Shown here: positions 53,980 to 62,696 of the stretch, one piece after another
How the letters are laid out: each line of letters begins with the position of its first letter
How positions within the stretch are numbered: position 1 is the stretch's first letter
NCBI GenBank assembly: GCA_902778255.1
Contig: CACYXD010000005.1
Coordinates: 1-64,000, forward strand
DNA from: an uncultured Prevotellaceae bacterium
Lineage (GTDB): Bacteria > Bacteroidota > Bacteroidia > Bacteroidales > Bacteroidaceae
Reading direction: 5' to 3'
DNA: 64,000 nucleotides
The notes under the pieces: model-generated
The model's input: only the letters and a program-made list of their open reading frames with translations
Told to the model about the DNA's origin: nothing
Database searches by the model: none
Position numbers and translations under genes: made by a program

Positions 53980-54387
53980 TTACCCATGAATCATCAACAG
54001 AAAATCCATCAGTTTAATGAGTCCCACTTTGGGGAATTCGATGTGTCGCAGCACATCGTAATGATGGTCGTTGGTGACAATGTAGTGTGCATTGGCTTGT
54101 ATGGCGCAGTCAACAAATTTGTTGTCGTCTGGGGCTGCGGAGATAAGGTTGAAACGATAATAGGGAGTGAAGAACATAACATTCCTGCACTCAATAATGG
54201 CGTTGAGAACAAGATTGGCAGTTGTTTCACCTGCCAGCCGGTTCAGTATTTCAGCATATTCCTCCAGAATCTCATTGGATACACAAAGTGTGTTCTTGCC
54301 ATTCAGGATAGACAACCATATATCATGGTATGCACTTTTTGGCGAGATACTCTGTATAAGACAATTTGTGTCAAGTACAATACGCAT
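53980..54387 (-). CDS. PIN-domain toxin
   Basis: The 135-aa product has the PIN core: RIVLDTNCLIQS (Asp6), EEYAEIL, and DDNKFVDCAIQANAHYIVTND with the late acidic residues. PIN toxins are Mg-dependent ribonucleases. It lies on the opposite strand between hsdS and hsdR, 4 bases after the hsdS stop on the other strand, with the antitoxin 6 bases upstream. Confidence 0.85.
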   Translation of the reverse strand: MRIVLDTNCLIQSISPKSAYHDIWLSILNGKNTLCVSNEILEEYAEILNRLAGETTANLVLNAIIECRNVMFFTPYYRFNLISAAPDDNKFVDCAIQANAHYIVTNDHHYDVLRHIEFPKVGLIKLMDFLLMIHG

Positions 54388-54393
54388 GTTGGT

Positions 54394-54651
54394 CTATACA
54401 GCAAGATTTTCCTTTTCTTTCTGTTCGCGAAGCCACTGATGAAGGTCCATACCGTTAATTTCATCAAGTCGCTTTTGGTCAAGGACTCCCTCGTTCCAAA
54501 GCTTGTTAAGATGCGCATCAAGCTTCTTGGCATAATAATCGCTCACAAGCTGCTTGATGTCATTCAACTCATCATCGCTCTTGATGCGAGAAAACACATC
54601 AAGAAGATAGAGTTGTGCTGCATTGAAAACAGTTGGTTGAACGCTTTCCAT
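54394..54651 (-). CDS. Antitoxin partner of the PIN toxin
   Basis: The 85-aa product is helical and charged, with no known DNA-binding motif in a clear form (DDELNDIKQLVSDYYAKKLD). Its place directly before the PIN gene marks it as antitoxin. Promoter TATCTTTG at 54678-54685. Confidence 0.7.
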   Translation of the reverse strand: MESVQPTVFNAAQLYLLDVFSRIKSDDELNDIKQLVSDYYAKKLDAHLNKLWNEGVLDQKRLDEINGMDLHQWLREQKEKENLAV

Positions 54652-54677
54652 AACTTCTACACAATTAATTCACGTTG

Positions 54678-54685
54678 CAAAGATA
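54678..54685 (-). promoter_or_regulatory. Promoter -7 box of the toxin-antitoxin pair
   Basis: TATCTTTG on the minus strand, 26 bases before the antitoxin start. Confidence 0.55.
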
Positions 54686-54744
54686 AAAAGAAATTCTGAA
54701 TAAACAAATATAATCGAACAAATAATTAATCATTGAATAAAACT

Positions 54745-57700
54745 ATGGCATACTACGACCTAATTTCTGAAAACGACGAAAGTACCGTCGTTGCAGAGTT
54801 TGAAAAAGGCATCTTCGCTACAGAGGCGTCCTTTATGAGTGAAAAGAATCTGGAAGACCAGTTTGTAGCACAATTGCAAATGCAGGAATACGAGTATCTG
54901 CGTATTACTACAGAAGAAGAACTTATCGCTAATCTTCGCAAACAACTAGAACAACTGAATGATGTGAATTTTAGTGATAGTGAGTGGAAACGCTTCTTCA
55001 ATAACTATATCGCGAAGCCTAATAGCGGCATCGTAGAGAAAACGCGAGTGATACAGGATGATCCTCGTTTCACCTTCAATTTCGATAATGGGGATATGAA
55101 GAATATCATGTTGCTCGACAAGCAGAATATCCACCAAAATCAATTGCAGGTGATGCGACAATATACACCCACTGGTGGTAAGGCTAAGAATCGCTATGAT
55201 GTAACAATTTTGGTGAATGGTCTTCCTTTGGTTCATGTTGAGCTGAAGAAACCTGGCGTTGATATTCGCGAAGCCTTCAACCAGATAAAACGCTATAATC
55301 GTGAGTCGTTCTGGGCAGATAGTGGCTTGTTTGAGTACGTGCAAATCTATGTCATTAGCAATGGCACCTATACGAAGTATTACAGCAATACTACTCGTGA
55401 CTTACATTTCAATGAAGAAGACGAACGAGCCAAGAAAGGACAAGTTGTTAGCAATTCGTTCGAGTTTACTTCATGGTGGACGGATGCTCGTAACAAGCGT
55501 ATCACTATGCTGGAAGACTTTACTAAGACCTTCTTTGCCAAGCATACCATACTGAATATCCTGACGCGATTCTGTGTATTTACTGTAGATAATATGCTCA
55601 TGGTGATGCGTCCTTATCAGATTGCTGCGACAGAGGCTATCCTGAAACGTATAAAAGTGGCTTATAATAATAAGTTATTTGGCAGTATCAAAGCTGGAGG
55701 ATATATCTGGCATACGACAGGTTCTGGTAAAACATTGACTTCGTTTAAAACGTCATTATTGGCCAGCAAACTCCCATATATAGATAAGGTGTTGTTTGTG
55801 GTAGACCGCAAAGACTTGGACTACCAAACCATGCGAGAGTATGATAACTTCCAGAAGGATGCTGCTAATAGCAATACCAATGTAGCTGTGCTAGAGCGTC
55901 AGTTGAACGACCCGACTTGCCACATCATCATTACTACCATCCAGAAGCTCGCTATATTGGTGAAGCGAAATAAAGATATGGATGTGTACAACCAACATGT
56001 GGTGATGATATTTGATGAGTGTCATCGTAGTCAGTTCGGTGAGATGCATACAGCTATTACAAAGAAGTTCAAGAAGTACTATATTTTTGGTTTTACAGGA
56101 ACTCCTATCTTCTCTGATAACGCCAATACAACAGGAAAGGCCAATTTGATGACAACCAAACAGGTATTTGGTGAGCGACTGCATGTCTATACCATCATCA
56201 ATGCCATCAGCGACCAGAACGTGCTACCTTTCCATCTGGAGTATATACGAACCATGCGCGAGAAAGATGGGGTAGAGGATGCTGCCGTAGAAGATATCGA
56301 CAGAGAGCGAATCATGCGCGATCCAAAGTATATCAGCAACATAGTTACCTATATCATTAAGAACTTTGGAAAGAAGACCAAGCGTAATAGCACCTATCAG
56401 ATGAAGGACCAGCGATTGCATGGTTTCAACTCTATCTTTGCCACAGCAAGCATCGATGCTGCCAAACTCTATTATCAGGAGTTTAAACGTCAGATGGCGT
56501 ATGTACCAGAAGACCATCGGCTGAAGGTAGCGATGATATACAGTTATGGCGCTAACGAAGCTGACCCATTGGACGGAGAGTTGATGGATGAGAATCCAGA
56601 GGACACCTCAACACTTTCGCAGACATATAAGGACGCTTTGCAGGAATGTATTGACGACTACAATCTGATGTTTGGAATGAATTTTGACCTCTCGTCGAAA
56701 GGCTTCCAAGATTTCTATAAGGATGTCAGCAAGCGCATGAAGAATCGTGAACTTGATTTGCTGATAGTCGTAAATATGTTCTTGACTGGTTTTGATGCAA
56801 AAACGCTGAATACCTTGTGGATAGATAAGAACCTGAAGATGCATGGATTGTTGCAAGCATATAGCCGAACAAATCGAATACTGAATAGCGTTAAGAACTG
56901 TGGTAACATTATCTGTTTCCGCAATTTGGAACAGGCTACCAACGAAGCCATTGGGCTGTTTGGTAATTCTGAAGCTCAGGGTGTCGTACTGCTAAGAAGT
57001 TTTGAGGACTACTACAATGGATACACAGACACCGAAGACGAGTATCATGAAGGATATGAGGAATCTGTAAAGCAGTTGCGTGAGCTATATCCATTACCTG
57101 TTGGTACAGACGTAATGACTGAAGAAGCCAAGAAGGACTTTATCAAGAAGTATTCTTATGTTATGAAACTGTTCAATATCCTTAGTACATTCGATGCATT
57201 TGAGGGTAAAGAATTGCTTGGTGAGCAGGAACGCCAGCACTACGCCAGCGCTTATATCGAACTATACTACGAGTTCAAGAACATGCGAAAAGGCGAGGCT
57301 GAGGATGTCAACGAAGACATCACCTTTGAAATAGAGCTGATCAAGCAGGACGAAATCAGCATAGATCGCATCTTGTGGTTGATACAGGAATATGCCAAGG
57401 ACCACATGCAGGATAAGGAGATTATTGCCAAGATTAGAAATGCTATTAATGCAAGTCCTGACCTTCGCAATAAGAAGGAACTCATAGAGCGATTCATTGA
57501 AGGCATTACGCCAGGTAGTGAAGTGGATGGAAATTGGGAAGAGTTTATCAAACAACAGAAAGCCGAAGCACTCCAACAGATTATTGAAGAAGAGAATTTG
57601 AAGCCCATTGAAACAAGAAACTTCATGGAAATAGCCTTCCGTAATGGCTTCGTATCAATGTCTGGTACTTCTTTTGCACAAATCCTTCAAGCAAAATCCC

Positions 57701-58338
57701 GTTTCGGCAATGAGAGCAAAAAGCGTGAAGAGATGCGCCAACGTGTTTATGAGAAACTTTGCGCCTACCTAGAAAAGTTTAAAGGTTTGGAAAATGATTC
57801 TACCACAGAAGACGAGGACGACTTTACATGGGAAATGCCAGAAGTGGAGAGTAAACAAAAGCAAGAAACTACGACTGCTGTAAAACCGATGATTGGTAAG
57901 AATGGCGGTATGAAGGCTCTTGGAATGTATCAGCCGTGGGCCTCTTTCTTGGCTTGTGGTATTTCGCAAGTTGAGAATCGCAACTGGGTGACAGAAGAAC
58001 GCGGCACATTCTTGATTGCTGCTAATAACACAAAGCTTGAATGGGATTCTTTAGATCCTCAGGTAAAGGGAATCTATAAGAATTATGAAAGGCAAGGTGT
58101 CTTGCCTGCCTATGAGGATTTGCCCACGAATGCTGTTATCGGCTACGCAGATTTTACCAGTATTGTAGATCGTTGTAATCTACCTGGCTTTAATAAGAAA
58201 TATGCACATCATTTTATCATCAAGAATCCTCATGTCTTTGACGAACCTATCTTGAATCATACGACAGGCAGCAAATTCTATGAGGTAGCAGAAATGAAAC
58301 CAGAGAACATGCCTGCATCACATCAAGTAAAATTATAA
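54745..58338 (+). CDS. hsdR: Type I restriction subunit HsdR with C-terminal ASCH domain
   Basis: The 1197-aa product has an N-terminal nuclease (PLVHVELKKPGVD, Glu-x-Lys), SF2 helicase motifs (Walker A TTGSGKTLTSF, box II FDECHRSQFG, GFTGTP, and QAYSRTNRI) and a helical domain. After about residue 1050 a separate domain begins: ALGMYQPWASFLACGISQ, VENRNWVTEERGTFLIAA, the pattern of ASCH proteins. It cuts unmethylated DNA after translocation. The ATG at 54745 was preferred; one at 54733 is also in frame. No clear promoter lies between the toxin pair and hsdR. Confidence 0.93.
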   Translation: MAYYDLISENDESTVVAEFEKGIFATEASFMSEKNLEDQFVAQLQMQEYEYLRITTEEELIANLRKQLEQLNDVNFSDSEWKRFFNNYIAKPNSGIVEKTRVIQDDPRFTFNFDNGDMKNIMLLDKQNIHQNQLQVMRQYTPTGGKAKNRYDVTILVNGLPLVHVELKKPGVDIREAFNQIKRYNRESFWADSGLFEYVQIYVISNGTYTKYYSNTTRDLHFNEEDERAKKGQVVSNSFEFTSWWTDARNKRITMLEDFTKTFFAKHTILNILTRFCVFTVDNMLMVMRPYQIAATEAILKRIKVAYNNKLFGSIKAGGYIWHTTGSGKTLTSFKTSLLASKLPYIDKVLFVVDRKDLDYQTMREYDNFQKDAANSNTNVAVLERQLNDPTCHIIITTIQKLAILVKRNKDMDVYNQHVVMIFDECHRSQFGEMHTAITKKFKKYYIFGFTGTPIFSDNANTTGKANLMTTKQVFGERLHVYTIINAISDQNVLPFHLEYIRTMREKDGVEDAAVEDIDRERIMRDPKYISNIVTYIIKNFGKKTKRNSTYQMKDQRLHGFNSIFATASIDAAKLYYQEFKRQMAYVPEDHRLKVAMIYSYGANEADPLDGELMDENPEDTSTLSQTYKDALQECIDDYNLMFGMNFDLSSKGFQDFYKDVSKRMKNRELDLLIVVNMFLTGFDAKTLNTLWIDKNLKMHGLLQAYSRTNRILNSVKNCGNIICFRNLEQATNEAIGLFGNSEAQGVVLLRSFEDYYNGYTDTEDEYHEGYEESVKQLRELYPLPVGTDVMTEEAKKDFIKKYSYVMKLFNILSTFDAFEGKELLGEQERQHYASAYIELYYEFKNMRKGEAEDVNEDITFEIELIKQDEISIDRILWLIQEYAKDHMQDKEIIAKIRNAINASPDLRNKKELIERFIEGITPGSEVDGNWEEFIKQQKAEALQQIIEEENLKPIETRNFMEIAFRNGFVSMSGTSFAQILQAKSRFGNESKKREEMRQRVYEKLCAYLEKFKGLENDSTTEDEDDFTWEMPEVESKQKQETTTAVKPMIGKNGGMKALGMYQPWASFLACGISQVENRNWVTEERGTFLIAANNTKLEWDSLDPQVKGIYKNYERQGVLPAYEDLPTNAVIGYADFTSIVDRCNLPGFNKKYAHHFIIKNPHVFDEPILNHTTGSKFYEVAEMKPENMPASHQVKL

Positions 58339-58358
58339 TCTACTAAATATTGTATCCT

Positions 58359-59576
58359 ATGAGAGAACTGAATCCACACATTGATTTGCAGCATATGCTT
58401 GCGCAACAAATTTTCAATGCTTTACAAGGTGAAGTCACAGAAGACATTCGTCAGAAATGTGAAGGGAATGCTAATGATGTTTATTTCCGTAGTGCTAGAG
58501 AAGGTAACAGCTTGAAAGTCAATGAGACACTTCTCCCTCAATTCTATAACCTTTGTAAGGAAGTAAAGGAAAAACTAGAGTTTGTTGGCGATATTGATTT
58601 CTATATTACTGGCAATAGTGAGGTGAACGCTTGCGCTTTTTATTCTCCTGATGAGCAGCGTCCACATATCATTGAGGTTAACTCTGCATTATTCGAACTG
58701 ATGAATGAAGAAGAGTTGAAATATATCATTGGGCATGAAATTGGTCATTTGATAAACGGAGATTCTATTATAAAGAGATTGTTCTTTTTCATATATCCTG
58801 ATGAGGACGCTATTGAGGAGTGTCCAGAATTCCTAAAAAAGAGAGTGGCTTTCTTTGACCAGCTTGCAGAATTAAGTGCAGATTTCCATGGATATATGGC
58901 GAACGACAACCTAGCTGCTTGTGTGACAGCTGTATACAAAATGGCATCAGGATTGGATCTTGAAAAGATGAACGTCAGTATGGAAACCTTGATAGCTGAA
59001 AACAATCAAAGGCTGGAGTACTTCCTGAAAAATGGAGGTATTAATGATGGAACCCATCCTGTCAATCTGATAAGAGTTCGAGCATTGGAACTGTTTGCAA
59101 CTGCGAAGACCCAAGCTGCTTTCAATCGTGGAATGAACGAATTGGTACATGAACTGCAAAAAATAGAATATGATGTGTTAGACAATGCAATTGCTGATTA
59201 TATTGCAGCAGCTGGATTGTTTATATCTCAGATGGATGGAAAGCGGGATAAGGTAGAAGAAGACTTTATAATAAAGGAGTTGGCTGCATATAGTCTTTTC
59301 CCATATAAGGATTTGAAACGAGTTGAGAAAGGCGATGTCGTCAGTACTCTCAATAATTCTATAAAGGCTATTGTTGAGATGGCTCCTGACTTGAAGAGTG
59401 AACTTCTGAACTACTTTGTAAATATGGCCTTCGCAGATGGAATCCTTGACGAAAAAGAGTTGGCACTCATCTATGAATTTGGTGATAAGCTTGGATATGC
59501 TGAAAGCGAAATTGCAGAATTCCTAAGTAATAAGGTAAGGAAAGAATTCAAGCCCTGTGTCGCTGCGCTGAAATGA
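58359..59576 (+). CDS. M48-type metallopeptidase with C-terminal TerB-like domain
   Basis: The 405-aa product has a zinc site HEIGH at about 126-130 with the downstream ELSADFHGY motif typical of M48 peptidases. No membrane segment is obvious, unlike HtpX, so it is probably cytosolic. The last 70 residues (LLNYFVNMAFADGILDEKELALIYEFGDKLG) look like a TerB domain. It starts 20 bases after hsdR and is likely part of the same transcript. Its link to restriction is unknown; the ATG at 58359 was preferred over an upstream TTG. Confidence 0.8.
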   Translation: MRELNPHIDLQHMLAQQIFNALQGEVTEDIRQKCEGNANDVYFRSAREGNSLKVNETLLPQFYNLCKEVKEKLEFVGDIDFYITGNSEVNACAFYSPDEQRPHIIEVNSALFELMNEEELKYIIGHEIGHLINGDSIIKRLFFFIYPDEDAIEECPEFLKKRVAFFDQLAELSADFHGYMANDNLAACVTAVYKMASGLDLEKMNVSMETLIAENNQRLEYFLKNGGINDGTHPVNLIRVRALELFATAKTQAAFNRGMNELVHELQKIEYDVLDNAIADYIAAAGLFISQMDGKRDKVEEDFIIKELAAYSLFPYKDLKRVEKGDVVSTLNNSIKAIVEMAPDLKSELLNYFVNMAFADGILDEKELALIYEFGDKLGYAESEIAEFLSNKVRKEFKPCVAALK

Positions 59577-59726
59577 ATCATGGTGACAGCTGATTGATTC
59601 ATGAATCACCAGAATAGGTTCTTATTTTTCCCTTGTTTGTTTGATGGATTGGCAAATTTATTGTACCTTTGCGTTGTAATCATCTTATTTTTCATGTTAT
59701 TCCTTTTGGTTTTCAAAAAAAAGATG

Positions 59727-59734
59727 TATTTTTG
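59727..59734 (+). promoter_or_regulatory. Promoter -7 box of cdsA
   Basis: TATTTTTG with TTTG at 59705-59708. A second TACCTTTG at 59664-59671 may also be used. cdsA thus has its own promoters despite its usual link to ftsH. Confidence 0.55.
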
Positions 59735-59754
59735 CACCAACAAAAGATAATAAT

Positions 59755-60591
59755 ATGAAGAACTTTATTGTTAGAACCATCACTGGCGTGTTTTTCGTCG
59801 CAGCTATCGTGGTCAGTTTCCTGAATCCGCTGGCTATGGTCTTTCTGTTTGCACTGGTCACAGGCCTGACGATCTGGGAGTTTTGCGGACTGGTGAACGA
59901 GCGGCCATACGTGCAGGTGAACCAGTTTATATCGACAGTAGCGGGTATGTATCTGTTTCTGGCAATGGCCGGCCACTGCAGCGGACGCACGCCTGACACC
60001 GTGTTTATTCCCTATCTGATCACCATTGTCTATCTGCTCATTGCCGAGCTTTACCTGAAGGCGAAGGATCCTATCAACAACTGGGCCTACACGATGTTGC
60101 CGCAGTTGTATATCGCCCTGCCGTTCTCGATGCTCAACGTGCTGGCATTCCCTCAGGCTGGCAGCTATTCATTTGTGTATCCGCTGTCGGTATTTGTATT
60201 CCTTTGGATGAACGATACGGGGGCTTACCTTTGTGGTTCGCTGCTGGGAAGGCATAAGCTATTTCCCAGGGTGTCGCCAGGCAAGAGTTGGGAAGGCAGC
60301 ATTGGTGGCGGCGTGCTGGTGGTAGGCGTAGCGATATTGATTTGGTGGCTGTTGGGGAAAACTCAACAGCACAGTGATCTAGGGGTGATAGAATGGGCCG
60401 GACTGGGTCTGACGGTGGTGGTGTTTGGTACCTGGGGCGACCTGGTGGAAAGCCTGCTGAAGCGTACGCTGGGTATCAAGGACAGTGGAAACATTCTGCC
60501 TGGTCATGGCGGTATGCTCGATCGTTTTGACTCGTCATTGCTGGCTATTCCTGCTGCTGTGGTTTACCTGTTCACCATCTCGCTGATGTAA
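59755..60591 (+). CDS. cdsA: Phosphatidate cytidylyltransferase
   Basis: The 278-aa product has eight membrane segments and the CdsA signature: MNDTGAYLCGSLLGRHKLFPRVSPGKSWEGS and, near the end, GDLVESLLKRTLGIKDSGNILPGHGGMLDRFDS. It makes CDP-diacylglycerol from phosphatidate and CTP for phospholipid synthesis. Confidence 0.96.
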   Translation: MKNFIVRTITGVFFVAAIVVSFLNPLAMVFLFALVTGLTIWEFCGLVNERPYVQVNQFISTVAGMYLFLAMAGHCSGRTPDTVFIPYLITIVYLLIAELYLKAKDPINNWAYTMLPQLYIALPFSMLNVLAFPQAGSYSFVYPLSVFVFLWMNDTGAYLCGSLLGRHKLFPRVSPGKSWEGSIGGGVLVVGVAILIWWLLGKTQQHSDLGVIEWAGLGLTVVVFGTWGDLVESLLKRTLGIKDSGNILPGHGGMLDRFDSSLLAIPAAVVYLFTISLM

Positions 60592-60679
60592 AAAAAGTTT
60601 GAAGAAAACTTGCATATATCGAAAAAAACTTGTTATTTTGCACAAAATTGTTAAACAAATAACCGATTAAACCAAAATT

Positions 60680-61306
60680 ATGAAAAAGTTTTTAGTGGCT
60701 ATCGTAGCCGTGCTGTTTGCAGCACCTTCGTTCGCTCAGTACAGCAGCGGCGGTTTTACTTTGAGTGAGAGCACTGTGTATTATGGTGCACGTGTAGGTT
60801 TGAACCTTTCAACCCTTACTGGCGATAATACTGGTGACGCCAAGACTAAGGCTGGTATGAACCTTGGTGGCGTTATCGGTCTGCGTGTCAGCGATGCTAC
60901 TCCTATCTTCTTGGAGAGTGGTTTGTACTTCACGATGTGTGGTGCCAAGGGTGAAGGTAAGACTGAGGTCAACCTGAACTATCTGGAAATCCCCGTGCTG
61001 ATCAAGTATGGCATTCAGGTAACTGATGATATCGCTGTGCTGCCTTACTTAGGTCCTACATTGCGTTTTGGCGTTGGTGGTGATACGAAATATTCTGATG
61101 GTGCAGGTGGCACTGTTACCAGAACTTCTTTCAAGAGCGATCGCTACTCTCGTCCTGATGTAGGCATGAAGCTGGGTTGCGGCGTAGAGTACACAAAGCT
61201 GTATCTGGAAATGGGTTACCAGTTTGGTGTTACCAACTGTCTTGACAGTGATGACTTGTCACAGCACAACGGTGCTTTCTTCATCAACTTCGGTGTGAAC
61301 TTCTAA
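60680..61306 (+). CDS. Outer-membrane beta-barrel protein (PorT/porin-like)
   Basis: The 208-aa product has a signal peptide (KKFLVAIVAVLFAAPSFAQ) and an eight-strand barrel: YYGARVGLNLSTL, VIGLRVSDATPIFLESGLYFT, and a final strand ending NFGVNF with terminal Phe. Such proteins are the common small barrels of Bacteroidota; function unknown. A terminator follows. Confidence 0.85.
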   Translation: MKKFLVAIVAVLFAAPSFAQYSSGGFTLSESTVYYGARVGLNLSTLTGDNTGDAKTKAGMNLGGVIGLRVSDATPIFLESGLYFTMCGAKGEGKTEVNLNYLEIPVLIKYGIQVTDDIAVLPYLGPTLRFGVGGDTKYSDGAGGTVTRTSFKSDRYSRPDVGMKLGCGVEYTKLYLEMGYQFGVTNCLDSDDLSQHNGAFFINFGVNF

Positions 61307-61326
61307 TCATCACCCTATATCAATCA

Positions 61327-61359
61327 AAAAAAGCCTGCTCTGATAGAGTAGGCTTTTTT
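61327..61359. terminator. Bidirectional terminator
   Basis: AAAAAAGCCTGCTC (61327-61340) and GAGTAGGCTTTTTT (61346-61359), one G-T pair, 5-base loop, between convergent genes. Confidence 0.85.
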
Positions 61360-61378
61360 CGTGCTCTTATATCGTGGT

Positions 61379-62599
61379 TTATTCACAGAGGATTCTGCAG
61401 ATCTTATCCTGGAAGTCTCTGGCCTCGCGTGCCCTTGGCACTCCCTGGTTGATGATGGCGAAGCAGAGGCGGTGGTCGTTGGAGGCTGTGCAGTAGCCTG
61501 CCAATGAGATGATGCCAGTCAGCGTGCCTGTCTTGGCTTGAATGTTGCCCTCGGCAGCAGTATCCTTCATGCGCTTCCTGAGCGTGCCGTCCTCGCCTGC
61601 TACGGGTAGGGCTGGCAACAGGTGGTTGTAGATATTCGGACGCTTATAGGCATAGCGCAACAGGTGGAGCAGACTCTCGGCCGATAGGTAGTTGTAGAGC
61701 GACAGTCCGCTGCCATCAGCCAGACGGTAGCGACTGCTGTTTAGTCCGGCTCGCTCCAGCAGTGCCCTTTGTTGTCGTTGGGCATAGAGGGATTTGGCAG
61801 GATGCTCTGTGCGTGCAGCAATCTGGAAATAGGTGGCCTCGGCATAGAGGTTGTCGCTGTCTTTGAGCATCCGCAGCAGTATCTGGTCGATATGTCGCTG
61901 GCGCTTGCTGATCAGGGTGGCGTCCTCAGGCAGGTCGCCCTCCAGCAACCTCGCATTCTCAAGGTTGATGTCGTTGTTGGCCAGCGCGTTGACAAACTGA
62001 TTTTTGAAATCATCGTTGCGATCTACCAGAAGCGGCGTGAGCGTGGGGTTCTTGTCGTCCCAGCACCATCCCTCGCCCCATTTCAGGCTGTCCTTCATGG
62101 TATTGTCAAACACGATACAGCCATTGATGCTGGTGATGCCCAGTTGCTTGATGCTGGCAGCAAACGCCTCCATATCTTCTGATGAGAAAGCAGGGTCCAT
62201 GCCTCCCACGCAATAGAGGTCGCCATTGAGAGTGTGTTTCTTGATCTCGCCTGTATAATATAAAGAGGTGGTGAACTGATAATTTGTGCCCAGATAATCC
62301 AAAGCGGTGATGGCCGTGAGCAGCTTCATCGTGGAGGCGGGGCGCAGCAATTGGCGCTGGTCTTTGCCGAAGAGCTGCTGGTCGTCGGTCAGGTCCCACA
62401 CCATGATGCCCATCTGGGTGTAGTCCAATAATGGGTCAGACATCATGGAGTCAAGTTGTGACTGCATTTTCTGAGGCCAGGGCAGCTGGCTCTCAATGGT
62501 GTCGGATATGGCGGGTAGTTCACTGACTGTCAGTTCCGTCTGTGCATAGAGGGTAGCTGACAGCAAACATATTATGCCCAAAAATAATCTTTTCATCAT
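61379..62599 (-). CDS. dacB: D-alanyl-D-alanine carboxypeptidase/endopeptidase (PBP4, S13)
   Basis: The 406-aa product has a signal peptide and the three penicillin-binding motifs: RPASTMKLLTAI (SxxK), SDNLYAEA (SxN) and AKTGT. It trims peptidoglycan cross-links in the periplasm. The start at 62599 follows the promoter box TAACTTTG (62618-62625). It is shorter than the E. coli enzyme (477 aa). Confidence 0.9.
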   Translation of the reverse strand: MMKRLFLGIICLLSATLYAQTELTVSELPAISDTIESQLPWPQKMQSQLDSMMSDPLLDYTQMGIMVWDLTDDQQLFGKDQRQLLRPASTMKLLTAITALDYLGTNYQFTTSLYYTGEIKKHTLNGDLYCVGGMDPAFSSEDMEAFAASIKQLGITSINGCIVFDNTMKDSLKWGEGWCWDDKNPTLTPLLVDRNDDFKNQFVNALANNDINLENARLLEGDLPEDATLISKRQRHIDQILLRMLKDSDNLYAEATYFQIAARTEHPAKSLYAQRQQRALLERAGLNSSRYRLADGSGLSLYNYLSAESLLHLLRYAYKRPNIYNHLLPALPVAGEDGTLRKRMKDTAAEGNIQAKTGTLTGIISLAGYCTASNDHRLCFAIINQGVPRAREARDFQDKICRILCE

Positions 62600-62617
62600 A
62601 ATTGCCGAAGTTTCCTG

Positions 62618-62625
62618 CAAAGTTA
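62618..62625 (-). promoter_or_regulatory. Promoter -7 box of dacB
   Basis: TAACTTTG on the minus strand, 18 bases before the chosen start. Confidence 0.5.
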
Positions 62626-62630
62626 CGAAA

Positions 62631-62663
62631 TAATTCTTAATTCTTAATTCTTAATTCTTAATT
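62631..62663. repeat. Heptamer repeat TAATTCT, four units
   Basis: TAATTCT repeats at 62631, 62638, 62645 and 62652, followed by TAATTA. It fills the gap between the two divergent promoter boxes and covers the position of the nadB -33 box. Confidence 0.85.
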
Positions 62664-62669
62664 ATTTTG

Positions 62670-62677
62670 TACCTTTG
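62670..62677 (+). promoter_or_regulatory. Promoter -7 box of nadB
   Basis: TACCTTTG on the plus strand, 19 bases before the ATG at 62697. Confidence 0.6.
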
Positions 62678-62696
62678 CACCAATAAATTGATTTGT

